A stretch of 64,000 nucleotides of DNA from Prochlorococcus sp. AG-409-M05 (lineage in GTDB: Bacteria; Cyanobacteriota; Cyanobacteriia; PCC-6307; Cyanobiaceae). Positions 1 through 9,165 of the stretch are shown one piece after another (positions within the stretch are counted from its first letter, which is position 1; the number at the start of each line of letters is the position of its first letter). The notes under the pieces were generated by a model. The model made no database searches and was not told the DNA's origin. It saw nothing but the letters and a program-made list of their open reading frames with translations. The translations under genes and the position numbers were made by a program. The stretch covers positions 124,001 through 188,000 of the forward strand of contig QCKJ01000002.1 in NCBI GenBank assembly GCA_003215435.1. Reading direction: 5' to 3'.

Positions 1-13
1 CTTCAAATTTGTA

Positions 14-2050
14 GTGAAAGATACTCCTGCAGTTGGCAATAAAATTTTATTAGGAGTTTTCTTTTTTAGCTTGGCTGCAATGTTTCAAGGTCAAGCTTTT
101 GTAAGAGCGACTCAGAAGGATTTAAACGCGACTATTTCCAGTGAAAATCTTTGGAAAAAGTACCGCTGGTCTTTCGACCCTATGCAACGTCGTGAGGCAG
201 CATTAATTCTTGCAGGAAAATCTAAGAACTCTCCATTCAGGCAGAAACGCTTACTCCTTTCCCAAGGTTGGGGAACAAGTCCAATAGCAGCAGTTGCAAT
301 TAAGTTTCAGGCAAAGACTGAAGAAAGTCTTGGGGATATTTCTTCGTCTAGAGACCTCTGGAAATCTTTGCTACGAAGGTTCCCTTTGGCTGTTGCATCA
401 GCTGACTCTTATTATTTTTTAGGTCGACATGATCCCAAATTACGTCAGCAACTACTTGATTTATATCCTGCCCATCCTGCATCATTAGCTAGCGCAGTTG
501 AGTTTAAAAGTAGTGGCATTACATCTCATCAAGCAGCAGTTCACTTAGCTAGGTGGGGGCCACGATGGCATGGAGCAGAGAAATTAATTAGAAATGCTTG
601 TCAATTCGACCGTAAAGTCCCTTCTATTGGTAAGGATTTAGAGGTTTTAGCTCTTGGCCTCTCACGTCTAGGTGATGGCGGTGGGGCTATGGATTGCCTT
701 CAAGGGGAAAAGATTTCGTTTAAGACAGCTCTGGTTATAGGTAAATCACTGATGAAAGGTGATTATCTCCAGCAAATTCAGGGGAAGGATCTTCTCATGA
801 AATTCATTCATAGTGAACCTAATGATAAAAAGGCTTTAGAAGCTATTTCTTTAATTAGTGGTGGACCAGGCTTTGAACATCTGGAACGTTTACCGAGGAG
901 TCTTTTAAATAGCTCACCAGGCTATGTTGCTGGACAAACTATCTCTTTTAGGGATAAAAAAGCTGACGATATCTTAAACCGATGGATTGATGATCCAGAT
1001 ATTTGGGAATTACAATGGAATTTAACTAGGCATGCACTTCTAGAGGGTGAATGGAGTCGGGCGATTGAGCTTTTGAATATAATTCCTACAAATCATTTGC
1101 CTGAACCCTTTGCTGCAAGAAATCTTTTTTGGAAAGGTTTCTTGACTTTGAAGCAGCAAAGAACCATAGAAGCAAAGGAAATCTGGGAAAAGCTGGTTAA
1201 GTATCACCCACATGGGTATTACACCTGGCGAGCATTAGCTCGACTGGGGCGTGACAACTTGCCCCCTCTTGAAGGGGATTTAACATTTATGTCACCTCCT
1301 GACCTTTCGGGATGGACACCACTAGGAAGTTCAGAAGATTTAGTTAATCAATTGTGGAGACTTGGTCTATATAACGATGCGTGGGAGATATGGAGATCTT
1401 TGAAGATAAAACCTTTTTCTGGAGAACCTTTTGACCTTGATAAAAAGATAGTGGAAGGACGTTTAAGGATGGCCGTTGGTGATGATTGGAATGGGCTATT
1501 CACTCTTTGGCAAACTAGTTTGATGATAGTGAAAAAAGATTGCCATGCATTTGAGGTTTTAAAATCAGCTCAGCACCCATATCGATATCTTGCAGAAATA
1601 GCAAGTTCAACTAAACAGACAGGAGTCAGACCTGAATTAATTCTCGCAATTATTAAAGAAGAGTCACGCTTTTCGCCAACAGTTATATCTGCTTCTGGTG
1701 CAGTTGGTCTTATGCAGGTTATGCCATCTACAGCAATTGAGCTTTCAGAAATTCCCTTGACTAAGGAATTACTCTTAGAACCTGAAAAGAATATTCATTT
1801 AGGAGGTGCTTACTTAGCAAAACTATTTAGGAGATGGAAAGGTAACCCATGGTTAACAATATCAAGTTACAATGCAGGTCCAATAGCTGTTGGATCGTGG
1901 TTATCAGAGGAGGTTTATTCTGATCCGGAATTATGGGTTGAGCGGATACCTTATCCAGAGACTCGCTTCTATACTAAAAAAGTACTAGGTAGTCTTTGGA
2001 GCTATTTAAGACCAACAATAGAAAGCTGTTCAGTGAACGGTGATGAATAA
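14..2050 (+). CDS. slt: Soluble lytic murein transglycosylase (Slt family)
   Basis: This 678-residue protein should cleave the glycan strands of peptidoglycan in the periplasm, forming 1,6-anhydro-muramic ends. The first 30 residues form a hydrophobic segment that fits a signal peptide or anchor. A long helical, TPR-like middle follows. The C-terminal goose-lysozyme-fold domain (about 535-650) carries the family signature, with KEESRF around the putative catalytic Glu550, then GLMQVMP and SSYNAGP. The start used is GTG at 14. The frame stays open to the window edge, so a start further upstream cannot be excluded. No same-strand partner lies close by. Family assignment is secure; the N-terminus is not. 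Confidence 0.88.
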   Translation: MKDTPAVGNKILLGVFFFSLAAMFQGQAFVRATQKDLNATISSENLWKKYRWSFDPMQRREAALILAGKSKNSPFRQKRLLLSQGWGTSPIAAVAIKFQAKTEESLGDISSSRDLWKSLLRRFPLAVASADSYYFLGRHDPKLRQQLLDLYPAHPASLASAVEFKSSGITSHQAAVHLARWGPRWHGAEKLIRNACQFDRKVPSIGKDLEVLALGLSRLGDGGGAMDCLQGEKISFKTALVIGKSLMKGDYLQQIQGKDLLMKFIHSEPNDKKALEAISLISGGPGFEHLERLPRSLLNSSPGYVAGQTISFRDKKADDILNRWIDDPDIWELQWNLTRHALLEGEWSRAIELLNIIPTNHLPEPFAARNLFWKGFLTLKQQRTIEAKEIWEKLVKYHPHGYYTWRALARLGRDNLPPLEGDLTFMSPPDLSGWTPLGSSEDLVNQLWRLGLYNDAWEIWRSLKIKPFSGEPFDLDKKIVEGRLRMAVGDDWNGLFTLWQTSLMIVKKDCHAFEVLKSAQHPYRYLAEIASSTKQTGVRPELILAIIKEESRFSPTVISASGAVGLMQVMPSTAIELSEIPLTKELLLEPEKNIHLGGAYLAKLFRRWKGNPWLTISSYNAGPIAVGSWLSEEVYSDPELWVERIPYPETRFYTKKVLGSLWSYLRPTIESCSVNGDE

Positions 2051-2072
2051 GAGACAAAACTGTTGTCTTTGA
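2050..2072 (+). terminator. Possible terminator after slt
   Basis: A hairpin with stem AGACAA/TTGTCT and a 5-nt loop lies directly after the slt stop and is followed by a weak T-rich run (TTTGATT). The short U-tract makes it only a candidate. Confidence 0.33.
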
Positions 2073-2163
2073 TTAAAAGTTGTATAGATGCAATGGTTTT
2101 CCATATCAAAAGCTCAGTGAATCTCTACCTTAAAATATATATCTATAAGTTAAATTTAGGATC

Positions 2164-2736
2164 ATGAAAAATATTGATGAGAAATCGCTTCTTAAAAGAT
2201 GGCAAAAAATATTTTTACTACTAGTAAGCTTTTGTTTAGCAGCTCTATTGCTCTTTTTTAGGGGTGGTCTTTCTCATGAAGCACCATTAGAAGAGCTTGC
2301 AAGTAATTCGCCAAGCCTTGAGGCTTCCTTGGTAAATGATAATCCAACGATATTAGAGTTTTATGCAGATTGGTGTGAGGCCTGCCGTCAAATGGCTCCG
2401 GCTATGTTGCAGCTCTCTAGAGATAACAAAGATAAAATCGATTTTATCTTTTTGAATGTAGATAATACTCTTTGGCGAGACCTTCTCGTTAAATACCAGG
2501 TAAATGGTATACCACAATTGAACTTTTTTGATAGATCTGGCGAATCCATAGGCAAGTCTTTAGGGCTACGAACTAGTAAGGAATTGCAGGCTATAACAGC
2601 AGCTTTACTTAATGAAAAACCATTACCTGAATACGCTGAGATTGGGATAGTTAGTGAAATCAAACCATCTTCAGAAATCATCATTAAAAATCAAAAACAA
2701 TCTTCTATTTCAAGTAGACCAAGAAGTCATGGTTGA
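2164..2736 (+). CDS. txlA: Membrane-anchored thioredoxin-like protein (TxlA/HCF164 type)
   Basis: This 190-residue protein is probably a thiol-disulfide oxidoreductase facing the thylakoid lumen or periplasm. Residues 14-33 form one transmembrane helix. A thioredoxin fold follows, with WCEAC (Cys71 and Cys74) preceded by the usual FYADW strand, and the cis-proline region is in NGIPQLNFF. In plants HCF164, and in cyanobacteria TxlA, passes reductant across the thylakoid for cytochrome b6f assembly; that role here is inferred by family. The CEAC redox pair differs from the classic CGPC. It is read alone and converges on thyX. Confidence 0.82.
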   Translation: MKNIDEKSLLKRWQKIFLLLVSFCLAALLLFFRGGLSHEAPLEELASNSPSLEASLVNDNPTILEFYADWCEACRQMAPAMLQLSRDNKDKIDFIFLNVDNTLWRDLLVKYQVNGIPQLNFFDRSGESIGKSLGLRTSKELQAITAALLNEKPLPEYAEIGIVSEIKPSSEIIIKNQKQSSISSRPRSHG

Positions 2737-2789
2737 TGAAATGTATTGAGTAAAATAAATTGTAAAAATCGACCCTTTATAAAACTTGA

Positions 2790-3425
2790 CTACATCCAAT
2801 CGAGAGCTTTTGCAACAACTGGAAACTGGTCACAAAAAATCTGTTTACAATTTTGAGCAATTAACATATGTTCTTTTTGGGTTCCATGGCCAGAACGAAG
2901 GTTGATATAGTGAATCCATGATCTACATGAACCTGTCATATAAATTCTTGTTGGTGTTGCTAGGGGTAAAACAAAACGTGCACATTCTTTGGCGATACCT
3001 TTATCTAACATTTCCTCATAGAGGGCTAGTGACTTCTTAAATAAAAATTTGATTTCTTTCTTAAACAAATCACTGACTTCTGGTGATATGTCATCAATAG
3101 AATTCTGACGATTCTTGGAATCTTGTCTTCTTAGCTCCGGGATAGGGATAATTCCCAATTCGGTACTGTCTGCATATCTTTGAGAGAATTCTTGAAAGGT
3201 GAATGATCTGTGCCGCAGAACTTGAGCAGCTATTCCTCTATTGGTTTCAATTTGCAGAGTCATATAGGCTTGCTCAAATACACTCCAGTGTTCATTCTTT
3301 ATGCAGTATTTAAGTAGTCCATCAAAGGCTTCATTTTCTTGGTTCTTTGGATTGCTTACTCTTGCAATGTAAGCCATTGTCTTTTCAGCATTAGGGGTCG
3401 CAGATATCAGCTCAACTTTTGACAT
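2790..3425 (-). CDS. thyX: Flavin-dependent thymidylate synthase ThyX
   Basis: ThyX makes dTMP from dUMP using FAD, NADPH and methylene-tetrahydrofolate. The ThyX signature is present: RHRSFTFQEFSQRY at about residues 71-84, with the RHR triad followed by a spaced serine. The C-terminal NLRSGHGTQKEH region fits the dUMP-binding and activation part. I place the start at the ATG at 3425, giving 211 residues. An in-frame TTG two codons upstream (3431) is less likely. Its neighbour dcd, on the same strand about 160 nt upstream, makes the dUTP precursor, so the two genes serve one pathway. Confidence 0.92.
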   Translation of the reverse strand: MSKVELISATPNAEKTMAYIARVSNPKNQENEAFDGLLKYCIKNEHWSVFEQAYMTLQIETNRGIAAQVLRHRSFTFQEFSQRYADSTELGIIPIPELRRQDSKNRQNSIDDISPEVSDLFKKEIKFLFKKSLALYEEMLDKGIAKECARFVLPLATPTRIYMTGSCRSWIHYINLRSGHGTQKEHMLIAQNCKQIFCDQFPVVAKALDWM

Positions 3426-3583
3426 TAACAAAAGGTACTTCTAGTAGCTATAATACCATGTATGACCATCACTTTATCAGTAAATAATATATTTTTTTTT
3501 TAAACTGTTCGCCTAAATTATTCATAATCTTGATAATATATTTCCATAATTAATCTTTTAAGTACTAAGAAAAAGATAAATAC

Positions 3584-4177
3584 TTAAATTCTCGCTAACG
3601 TTACTCGCTCTGGCTGATGCTGATATTTTCCCTCCCTATCGCTATAGGTTGTGTCACAAGGGTCACCTTCGAAAAATAGCAATTGACAAATACCTTCGTT
3701 GGCATATATGCGACAGTCAGCTCCTGAGCTATTACTAAATTCCAAGGTGAGATGTCCTTCCCAGCTAGCTTCTGCTGGTGTTGTGTTCACAATTATTCCT
3801 AGGCGAGCATATGTACTTTTCCCGAGGCAAATCACTGTTATGTTTGGGGGCACTTTCATTTTTTCAAGCGCCACACCAAGTCCATATGAATGAGCAGGGA
3901 GAATGAAGTATTCACCATCTGCATCTTTTTTAAGATCTGTTTTCTCTAGATTCGCTGGGTTGAATTTCTTTGGATTCATTACTGTTCCTGGCACATGTCT
4001 AAATATGAGGAATTCTTTTGAAGAAAGACGTAGGTCGTATCCATAGGATGAACAACCAAAGCTCAACACTGGATGCTTTTCGCCTTGTGGGTCAAGGTGA
4101 CGAACTAGCCCCTTTTGAAATGGTGCAAGCATTCCAGCCTTGGCCTGATCTGTAATCCAACGATCATTCTTTAGCAT
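3584..4177 (-). CDS. dcd: dCTP deaminase
   Basis: Dcd deaminates dCTP to dUTP, feeding dUMP to thymidylate synthesis. The 197-residue protein has the SSYGYDLRLS segment (43-52), GKSTYARLGI (119-128) and LEFSN, in which Glu146 is the putative catalytic base, followed by the EGICQLLF strand. Length is normal for the family. It starts right after the stop of the CobO-like gene upstream, with no spacer, so the two are probably co-transcribed. ThyX downstream uses the dUMP derived from its product. Confidence 0.92.
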   Translation of the reverse strand: MLKNDRWITDQAKAGMLAPFQKGLVRHLDPQGEKHPVLSFGCSSYGYDLRLSSKEFLIFRHVPGTVMNPKKFNPANLEKTDLKKDADGEYFILPAHSYGLGVALEKMKVPPNITVICLGKSTYARLGIIVNTTPAEASWEGHLTLEFSNSSGADCRIYANEGICQLLFFEGDPCDTTYSDREGKYQHQPERVTLARI

Positions 4178-4804
4178 TTAAAAACCAGAGCGCAATTCGG
4201 TTACCTGATCTGCCATTTTCATAATCCGAGGTGGGATAGAAGGCCCAGTCAGGATTAGATCCGTGGCATGTTCCCTGCTTTTGAGGGTAGCGATGACTTC
4301 GTCTTCATTTAGGTAGCCAAGGACAATCGCCAGACCGATTTCATCCAGAACCAATTGCTCTAGATCACCTTGTAATAAGTGTTCTTTTGCAATAGCCCAA
4401 ACATTCTCAACGGCATTCTTATTGGCATTTGTTTTGTTATTAATAGGCACTTCTTGTGCAGGGCTTGCTAGGCAGACATCTGTATCAGGGCGCAACCACC
4501 GTAAATTCCCGCAGAGTTCGACTATTCCGTTTGGCCCTTGGTTAACTCCACCTTTAAGGAATTGGACAACCATAACTCGACTCCCCAAGCCAGCTGCTCG
4601 AAGAGCAGAACTAAGAACGATAGAGAAGCTTCCTCTATATGGGGCTGTATGGATTTGCAGTAGACCTTCTTGGGCAACAAGTTGCAGATGCCCTCTGGAT
4701 GGAAGTGGTGTGCGAGATTTTAGGTTGGAAGAATTTAGAGAAAGATCGATACCGCTTTCTTGAATTAGGGAGCAATCGTTTTGGGTGACAGAGGTACTAT
4801 TCAA
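4178..4804 (-). CDS. CobO/BtuR-like P-loop protein with degenerate Walker A
   Basis: This 208-residue protein resembles corrinoid adenosyltransferases of the CobA/CobO/BtuR family. It keeps the family layout: RVMVVQFLKGG after the first helix, a VLDEIG segment (Glu155 region) matching the family's DE motif, and the closing VTELR strand. However, residues 52-62, where the family has GxGKGKTT, read HTAPYRGSFSI, so the ATP-binding loop is eroded. Activity as an adenosyltransferase is therefore doubtful. The only canonical start is TTG at 4804, just after an in-frame stop. It abuts dcd. Family membership is fairly sure; function is not. Confidence 0.65.
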   Translation of the reverse strand: MNSTSVTQNDCSLIQESGIDLSLNSSNLKSRTPLPSRGHLQLVAQEGLLQIHTAPYRGSFSIVLSSALRAAGLGSRVMVVQFLKGGVNQGPNGIVELCGNLRWLRPDTDVCLASPAQEVPINNKTNANKNAVENVWAIAKEHLLQGDLEQLVLDEIGLAIVLGYLNEDEVIATLKSREHATDLILTGPSIPPRIMKMADQVTELRSGF

Positions 4805-4935
4805 AGTCTCAACAGCTTAAATAATCCAATATTTAGAATCTAGCGGCATTAATCTCTATATCAACAGATTTAACGCTATCTATAGTGTAGTTTTATTTTT
4901 CAGAGCAGAAACTGCTTCGATTTGTGGGGGTAACC

Positions 4936-5664
4936 ATGTTCAAAGAAAAACAGGAACGAGCAGATGGTCGTTCCCCGTCTGCTCTTAGACCGTTTTCTAT
5001 CAAGTGGGACCCTATGGGTTTTGCTTTGAGTTCGGTAATCATTCGCACTGGCTCTACAGAAGTTCTATGTAGTGTCTCTTTGAAAGAGGGGGTTCCTCGA
5101 TGGCGCAAAGGAAGTGGATTGGGTTGGTTAAGTGCTGAGTACCGTTTATTGCCAGGTTCAACGCCTCAGCGCCAAGAAAGAGAACTCTTGAAGCTCTCAG
5201 GGCGCACCCAAGAGATTCAACGTCTGATTGCAAGGAGTCTTAGGGCTGTTTTGGATATGAATTGCTTAGGGGAAAGAACTTTGCTGGTGGATTGTGATGT
5301 TATTCAGGCTGATGCGGGTACTAGAACCGCTTCAATTACAGGTGCTTGGCTTGCTCTTCAAAGAGGTTGTGATCGATTGTTAACTCAAAAAATCCTCTCA
5401 AAGCATCCTTTGACTGATCAGGTCGCAGCAATCTCAGTTGGGCTGGTTAATCAAGTTCCTTTGCTCGATCTTGATTACAATGAAGATAGTCAAGCGGATG
5501 TGGATTTAAATGTAGTCATGACTTCGGCAGGAGCCCTATTAGAGATTCAGGGGACTGCAGAAAGACATTCATTTACAAGGAAACAATTAAATCAATTATT
5601 AGACCTGGCAGAAAAGGGATTAGTGGATTTGCTTAAATTCCAGAAGGATGTATTGCAAAAATAA
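4936..5664 (+). CDS. rph: Ribonuclease PH
   Basis: RNase PH trims the 3-prime ends of tRNA precursors by phosphorolysis. The protein shows RADGR near the N-terminus, TGSTEVLCSVS, GLGWLSAEYRLLPGST, the GRTQEIQRLIARSLR segment and DCDVIQADAGTRTASI, which together mark the fold. I choose the ATG at 4936 (242 residues) because it has a G-rich Shine-Dalgarno-like run about 7 nt upstream. A GTG at 4924 is also in frame. The gene stands alone, with a TATAGT-like -10 candidate near 4880. Confidence 0.93.
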   Translation: MFKEKQERADGRSPSALRPFSIKWDPMGFALSSVIIRTGSTEVLCSVSLKEGVPRWRKGSGLGWLSAEYRLLPGSTPQRQERELLKLSGRTQEIQRLIARSLRAVLDMNCLGERTLLVDCDVIQADAGTRTASITGAWLALQRGCDRLLTQKILSKHPLTDQVAAISVGLVNQVPLLDLDYNEDSQADVDLNVVMTSAGALLEIQGTAERHSFTRKQLNQLLDLAEKGLVDLLKFQKDVLQK

Positions 5665-5738
5665 GGCTAAAAACAGTGCTTATTGCTACACGTTGATTAT
5701 TGTGCACTCCTTAGCGTCCTGAAAATTGTTGAGTTGTC

Positions 5739-6479
5739 ATGGCCGCAGCCATAAATGGTTTTAGTCGCTACCAGCCCCAACCTAATAATGCAAAGGGGCA
5801 ATCAAACTTTGCTAGTGAAGCGTCTGTTTCACCTAGCAGGACTTTGCTGGAGGTGATTCGAGAATTAGACGGATCAAGCACAGAACTTGTTGATAGATCT
5901 AAAACCATTTTTTTCCCTGGGGACCCTGCTGAAAGGGTCTATTTGATAAGGCGGGGAGCAGTCAAGTTGTCAAGAGTGTATGAGTCAGGGGAAGAGATTA
6001 CCGTCGCTCTTCTGCGTGAAAACAGCTTATTCGGGGTTCTTTCTTTGCTTACAGGACATCGTTCTGACAGGTTTTATCACGCAGTTGCCTTTACTCGTGT
6101 GGAAATGACAACTGCTCCTGCCGCATCAGTTAGACAGGCTATAGAGGCTGATTCAGGTGTGGGATTGCTGCTTTTGCAGGGACTCTCTAGTCGAATTTTG
6201 CAAACAGAAACTATGATTGAAACGCTTACTCACCGTGATATGTCATCTAGGTTAGTAAGCTTTTTGCTTGTTCTTTGTAGGGATTTTGGGGTTCCTGGGC
6301 AGCAAGGGATCACAATTGACTTACGTCTTTCACATCAGTCAATTGCAGAGGCAATTGGTTCGACAAGGGTAACTATCACCCGTTTATTGGGGGACTTGCG
6401 AAACATTGGCTTAGTTGAAGTTGACCACAAAAAGATCACAGTTCTTGATCCGATAGCTTTAGCTAAAAGGTTTAACTGA
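5739..6479 (+). CDS. ntcA: Global nitrogen regulator NtcA
   Basis: NtcA is the CRP-family activator that turns on nitrogen-assimilation genes in cyanobacteria when 2-oxoglutarate is high. A cyclic-nucleotide-binding-like beta roll spans about 50-150 and holds [22 protein letters not shown] helix-turn-helix with [19 protein letters not shown] lies at about 197-215 and should read GTA-N8-TAC sites. At 246 residues it carries an N-terminal extension of some 20 residues over freshwater homologues of about 223. I saw no clear NtcA box in its own short upstream region. The amt gene in this window is a plausible target. Confidence 0.95.
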   Translation: MAAAINGFSRYQPQPNNAKGQSNFASEASVSPSRTLLEVIRELDGSSTELVDRSKTIFFPGDPAERVYLIRRGAVKLSRVYESGEEITVALLRENSLFGVLSLLTGHRSDRFYHAVAFTRVEMTTAPAASVRQAIEADSGVGLLLLQGLSSRILQTETMIETLTHRDMSSRLVSFLLVLCRDFGVPGQQGITIDLRLSHQSIAEAIGSTRVTITRLLGDLRNIGLVEVDHKKITVLDPIALAKRFN

Positions 6480-6543
6480 ATTCTTAGCTCAATCAAAAGT
6501 GTGATTCTTTGCACTTATTGTTCGAAACAAACCGCCCATAAAC

Positions 6544-7584
6544 GTGACAGGCTGGCTTCTCCTTTTTACTTTGCTCATACTCGGTGGAGTGCTGTCCACG
6601 TTGGGCGATCGGTTGGGCAGTCGACTGGGAAAAGCTCGCCTTACTCTGTTTAATTTGAGGCCTCGGCGGACAGCAATTGTTATCACAGTCATAACTGGCA
6701 GTTTGATATCGGCTTTATCTTTGGGCTTGATGCTTTTGGTTAGCAGGCAGTTGAGAGTTGGTCTTTTTGAATTAAATGATCTTCAGACAAGATTGAGGAT
6801 GAGTCGTACAGCACTTGCTCTGAGTCGGGAAGCACAGATCAATGCGGAAAAAGAATTAGTCCCTTTACAATTACAAAGAAAAAAGCTTTTAAGACGAATT
6901 CAAGATGGTGAAAAAGAACTCAAACAACTCGAGTCCAATTTAATTGCTTTAAGAAGGGGTGAAGTAGTTGTAAGTAGTGGGCAACCCTTAGCTACAGCAA
7001 CGGTTAAACTGGCAAACCCTAATCAAGCAAAAAGAGTTATTGATCGCATGTTGCAGGAAGCCAATCGTGACGCTTTCCTTAGGCTTCATCCAGGTAAAAA
7101 ACCCGATAGACAGATACTCCTTGTACCTAGAAGCGATATTCAACGTTTAGAGGAAATGCTTAAAAAAGAAGGCGTTTGGGTAGTTAACTTTAGGTCAGCA
7201 GCCAATGTTTTAAGAGGCGAAAGGTTGGTATATGCCTTTCCAGAAGTTCGGAAAAATATAACCATTGCGAGAAAGGGCGAAGTTATTGCACAAACTTCAA
7301 TTGAAACCAATGAGCGGAGCTCCGAGGCGATAAGAAATCGGCTTAAATTGCTATTGGCCTCAACATTTGCTGAGGTCAAACGTCGCGGATCAATGAGTAG
7401 CGGGGTTCAGTTTGATCCAAACCAAATGAATGAGCTTGGTACTGCAATGCTGCAAAGATCTGTTGGTAGAGTTCCTTTAGAGGCTGTGTCACTGCGTGAT
7501 AGTAATACAGCTGATCCTGTGGCAGTTCTCCTTAAGGTTGCAGTTGGGCCGACATCAGATTTGGATCTAGATGAGGATAAATGA
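6544..7584 (+). CDS. DUF3084 membrane protein
   Basis: This 346-residue protein of unknown function matches the cyanobacterial DUF3084 family as I recognise it. The N-terminus has a hydrophobic helix (about 4-20), a basic RLGKARLTLFNLRPRR patch, and a second helix (about 45-68). A coiled coil rich in Glu, Lys and Leu follows (about 75-135), and then a soluble C-terminal domain. The start is GTG at 6544. The stop overlaps the start of the following RuvX-like gene by four bases (ATGA), so translation is probably coupled. Confidence 0.78.
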   Translation: MTGWLLLFTLLILGGVLSTLGDRLGSRLGKARLTLFNLRPRRTAIVITVITGSLISALSLGLMLLVSRQLRVGLFELNDLQTRLRMSRTALALSREAQINAEKELVPLQLQRKKLLRRIQDGEKELKQLESNLIALRRGEVVVSSGQPLATATVKLANPNQAKRVIDRMLQEANRDAFLRLHPGKKPDRQILLVPRSDIQRLEEMLKKEGVWVVNFRSAANVLRGERLVYAFPEVRKNITIARKGEVIAQTSIETNERSSEAIRNRLKLLLASTFAEVKRRGSMSSGVQFDPNQMNELGTAMLQRSVGRVPLEAVSLRDSNTADPVAVLLKVAVGPTSDLDLDEDK

Positions 7585-8012
7585 GTCGATTATTGGCAAT
7601 TGACCCTGGGAGAAGTAAATGTGGGTTAGTTCTTGTTGATTTAGCAGAAGGTTTGGTTTTGCAGGGCAAGGTGGTAAAAGCTTCTTTGGTAATCGATGTG
7701 ATCAAGATTTGGCAGAAGGAAAAATCTTTAGAAGAAATAGTTTTAGGAAATGGAACGAGTAGTTCTTTTTGGGAGGACAAGTTAAGAGGTTTTGCACCTT
7801 TGAAGGTTGTAGAAGAGCAGGGAACTACGTTGCGGGCTAGACAACGATATTGGGAACTTTGGCCGCCAAATGATTGGCTTAAATGGTTGCCTCGAGGATT
7901 ATTTTTGCCACCTCATGATTTAGATGCAGTAGCGGCTTTAGTCCTGCTTGAAGATTATTTGGATAGGAAGTTTATATGGAATGGCTCGCCTCTTTTTAGA
8001 ATTGAGCCCTGA
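7581..8012 (+). CDS. RuvX/YqgF-like Holliday junction resolvase-type protein
   Basis: The 143-residue protein has an RNase H-like fold by motif. IDPGRSKCGLVLVD at the N-terminus supplies a putative catalytic Asp8, VVEEQGTT gives Glu79, and PHDLDAVAAL gives Asp113 and Asp115 near the C-terminus. This acidic set is typical of YqgF/RuvC-type nucleases. The family acts on rRNA ends or branched DNA; which applies here is unknown. It is shorter and more divergent than classic RuvX, so a second paralogue elsewhere may be the main enzyme. It overlaps the DUF3084 gene by four bases. Confidence 0.72.
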   Translation: MSRLLAIDPGRSKCGLVLVDLAEGLVLQGKVVKASLVIDVIKIWQKEKSLEEIVLGNGTSSSFWEDKLRGFAPLKVVEEQGTTLRARQRYWELWPPNDWLKWLPRGLFLPPHDLDAVAALVLLEDYLDRKFIWNGSPLFRIEP

Positions 8013-8256
8013 TGTTGAAGATGTAATCTCCGCCAGCTTCTAATGAGTAATCTGATTTTATTAGGAATCTCATTAGTGCGTCATGAATAAGAGCCCGGCC
8101 TAAAGAAGGTTCAACTTTTAGCTCACCTCGATCAAATGCCCAACTAAATTGCCAGTTAAACCCACCAGCAGACACCTCACCATCTAGGTACTGTTCTCTA
8201 AAGCTTTGGCGAAGAACCCTTAAGTGAGCTGTTGTTTTAGGAAGTTGTGTGCTCAT
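7996..8256 (-). CDS. DUF3146 family protein
   Basis: This 86-residue cyanobacterial protein of unknown function resembles DUF3146. It contains the GEVSAGGFNWQFSWAFDRGELKV region followed by a helix with LGRALIHDALMRFL. It has no signal peptide or membrane segment. Its start overlaps the pth stop by four bases (ATGA on the minus strand), so it is coupled to pth. Its 3-prime end overlaps the convergent RuvX-like gene by 17 bases. The family name is from memory and moderately sure. Confidence 0.7.
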   Translation of the reverse strand: MSTQLPKTTAHLRVLRQSFREQYLDGEVSAGGFNWQFSWAFDRGELKVEPSLGRALIHDALMRFLIKSDYSLEAGGDYIFNIRAQF

Positions 8257-8876
8257 GGATTGAGTGGAGATTCTTTAGGTTTAAATGAATTCAGATGATT
8301 ACCTGCTTTATCTATTCCCAATCGTTGAATTAAATCAAAGCCTAAAACCACCTCTTCTAGAACCTCTTCTACAAGATGGGATTCTTCAACTGAGAATTTC
8401 CCAAGAACATGAGATATGGTTTTTGATTTTTTTTCGTTTGGCAAACAAATTGGTGAGCCAATTCCAATTCTTAACCGGCAGAAATCCTGTGTTCCAAGAT
8501 GATTGATGCTGCTTAATAGGCCATTATGACCACCTGCACTCCCTTTGGACCTAAGTCGTATTTTCCCTAGAGGGATATCAATATCGTCTACAACTATTAA
8601 TAGTTGATCAACGCTTAGATCAAACCAATCCAATGTGGCTCTTATAGATTTTCCACTTTCATTCATAAAAGTATTCGGCATCAACAGTTTTACGCGATTA
8701 CCCCCAGTATTTATTTCTGCTAATTGGCCGTACAATTTTCGTTGGCTTCTAAAGCTAACAGCTTGAGTTCTGGCAAACTTTTCGAGAGCCATGAAACCAA
8801 TGTTGTGCCTAGTTCTTATGAACTTGGCACCTGGGTTTCCTAAACCAACTAATAGCCGGAAATTTCCGGGCTTCAT
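8253..8876 (-). CDS. pth: Peptidyl-tRNA hydrolase
   Basis: Pth releases tRNA from peptidyl-tRNAs that drop off ribosomes. The 207-residue protein shows the bacterial signature: LLVGLGNPGAKFIRTRHNIGF with putative catalytic His24, MPNTFMNESG (Asn68, Asn72), VVDDIDIPLG (Asp97) and SAGGHNGL (Asn118). It lies just downstream of tatA (4-nt gap) and overlaps the DUF3146 gene. The four genes psbH, tatA, pth and DUF3146 form one minus-strand run. Confidence 0.94.
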   Translation of the reverse strand: MKPGNFRLLVGLGNPGAKFIRTRHNIGFMALEKFARTQAVSFRSQRKLYGQLAEINTGGNRVKLLMPNTFMNESGKSIRATLDWFDLSVDQLLIVVDDIDIPLGKIRLRSKGSAGGHNGLLSSINHLGTQDFCRLRIGIGSPICLPNEKKSKTISHVLGKFSVEESHLVEEVLEEVVLGFDLIQRLGIDKAGNHLNSFKPKESPLNP

Positions 8877-8880
8877 TAAT

Positions 8881-9156
8881 TCAGCTTGAGGGTGAGGTTA
8901 GATCATCATTTTGCGGTTCATCATGACTAATGGAGTTTTTATTAGTCGAATTTTGAACTGCCTCTTCATCCACAGCCTCTTGTTCTGACATTGCTTTTTG
9001 AATTTCCCGCTCAAACTCACTCGAGGCAGATTGAAAGCCTTTTAAAGTCTTACCAAGCGTTCTGCCAAGTTCTGGAAGGCGCTTTGGGCCAAAAACCAAC
9101 AAAGCAATGGCACCGATAACTGCGATTTCCGGTAGACCGATGCCAAAAACATTCAT
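8881..9156 (-). CDS. tatA: Twin-arginine translocase subunit TatA/E
   Basis: This 91-residue protein has one N-terminal transmembrane helix (about 5-21, with GLPEIAVIGAIALLVFGP). The FGPKRLPELGRTLGK hinge and amphipathic helix come next, then an acidic, disordered tail. This is the standard TatA/TatE/Hcf106 layout. It forms the pore of the Tat pathway, which moves folded proteins across thylakoid or plasma membranes. It sits between psbH and pth on the same strand with gaps of under 10 nt. Confidence 0.9.
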   Translation of the reverse strand: MNVFGIGLPEIAVIGAIALLVFGPKRLPELGRTLGKTLKGFQSASSEFEREIQKAMSEQEAVDEEAVQNSTNKNSISHDEPQNDDLTSPSS

Positions 9157-9165
9157 TGACGAGAT

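Noticed and set aside
4893-5108. Minus-strand ORF across the rph start
   Set aside because: It lies fully antisense to a clear RNase PH gene and has no motif. It is a shadow.
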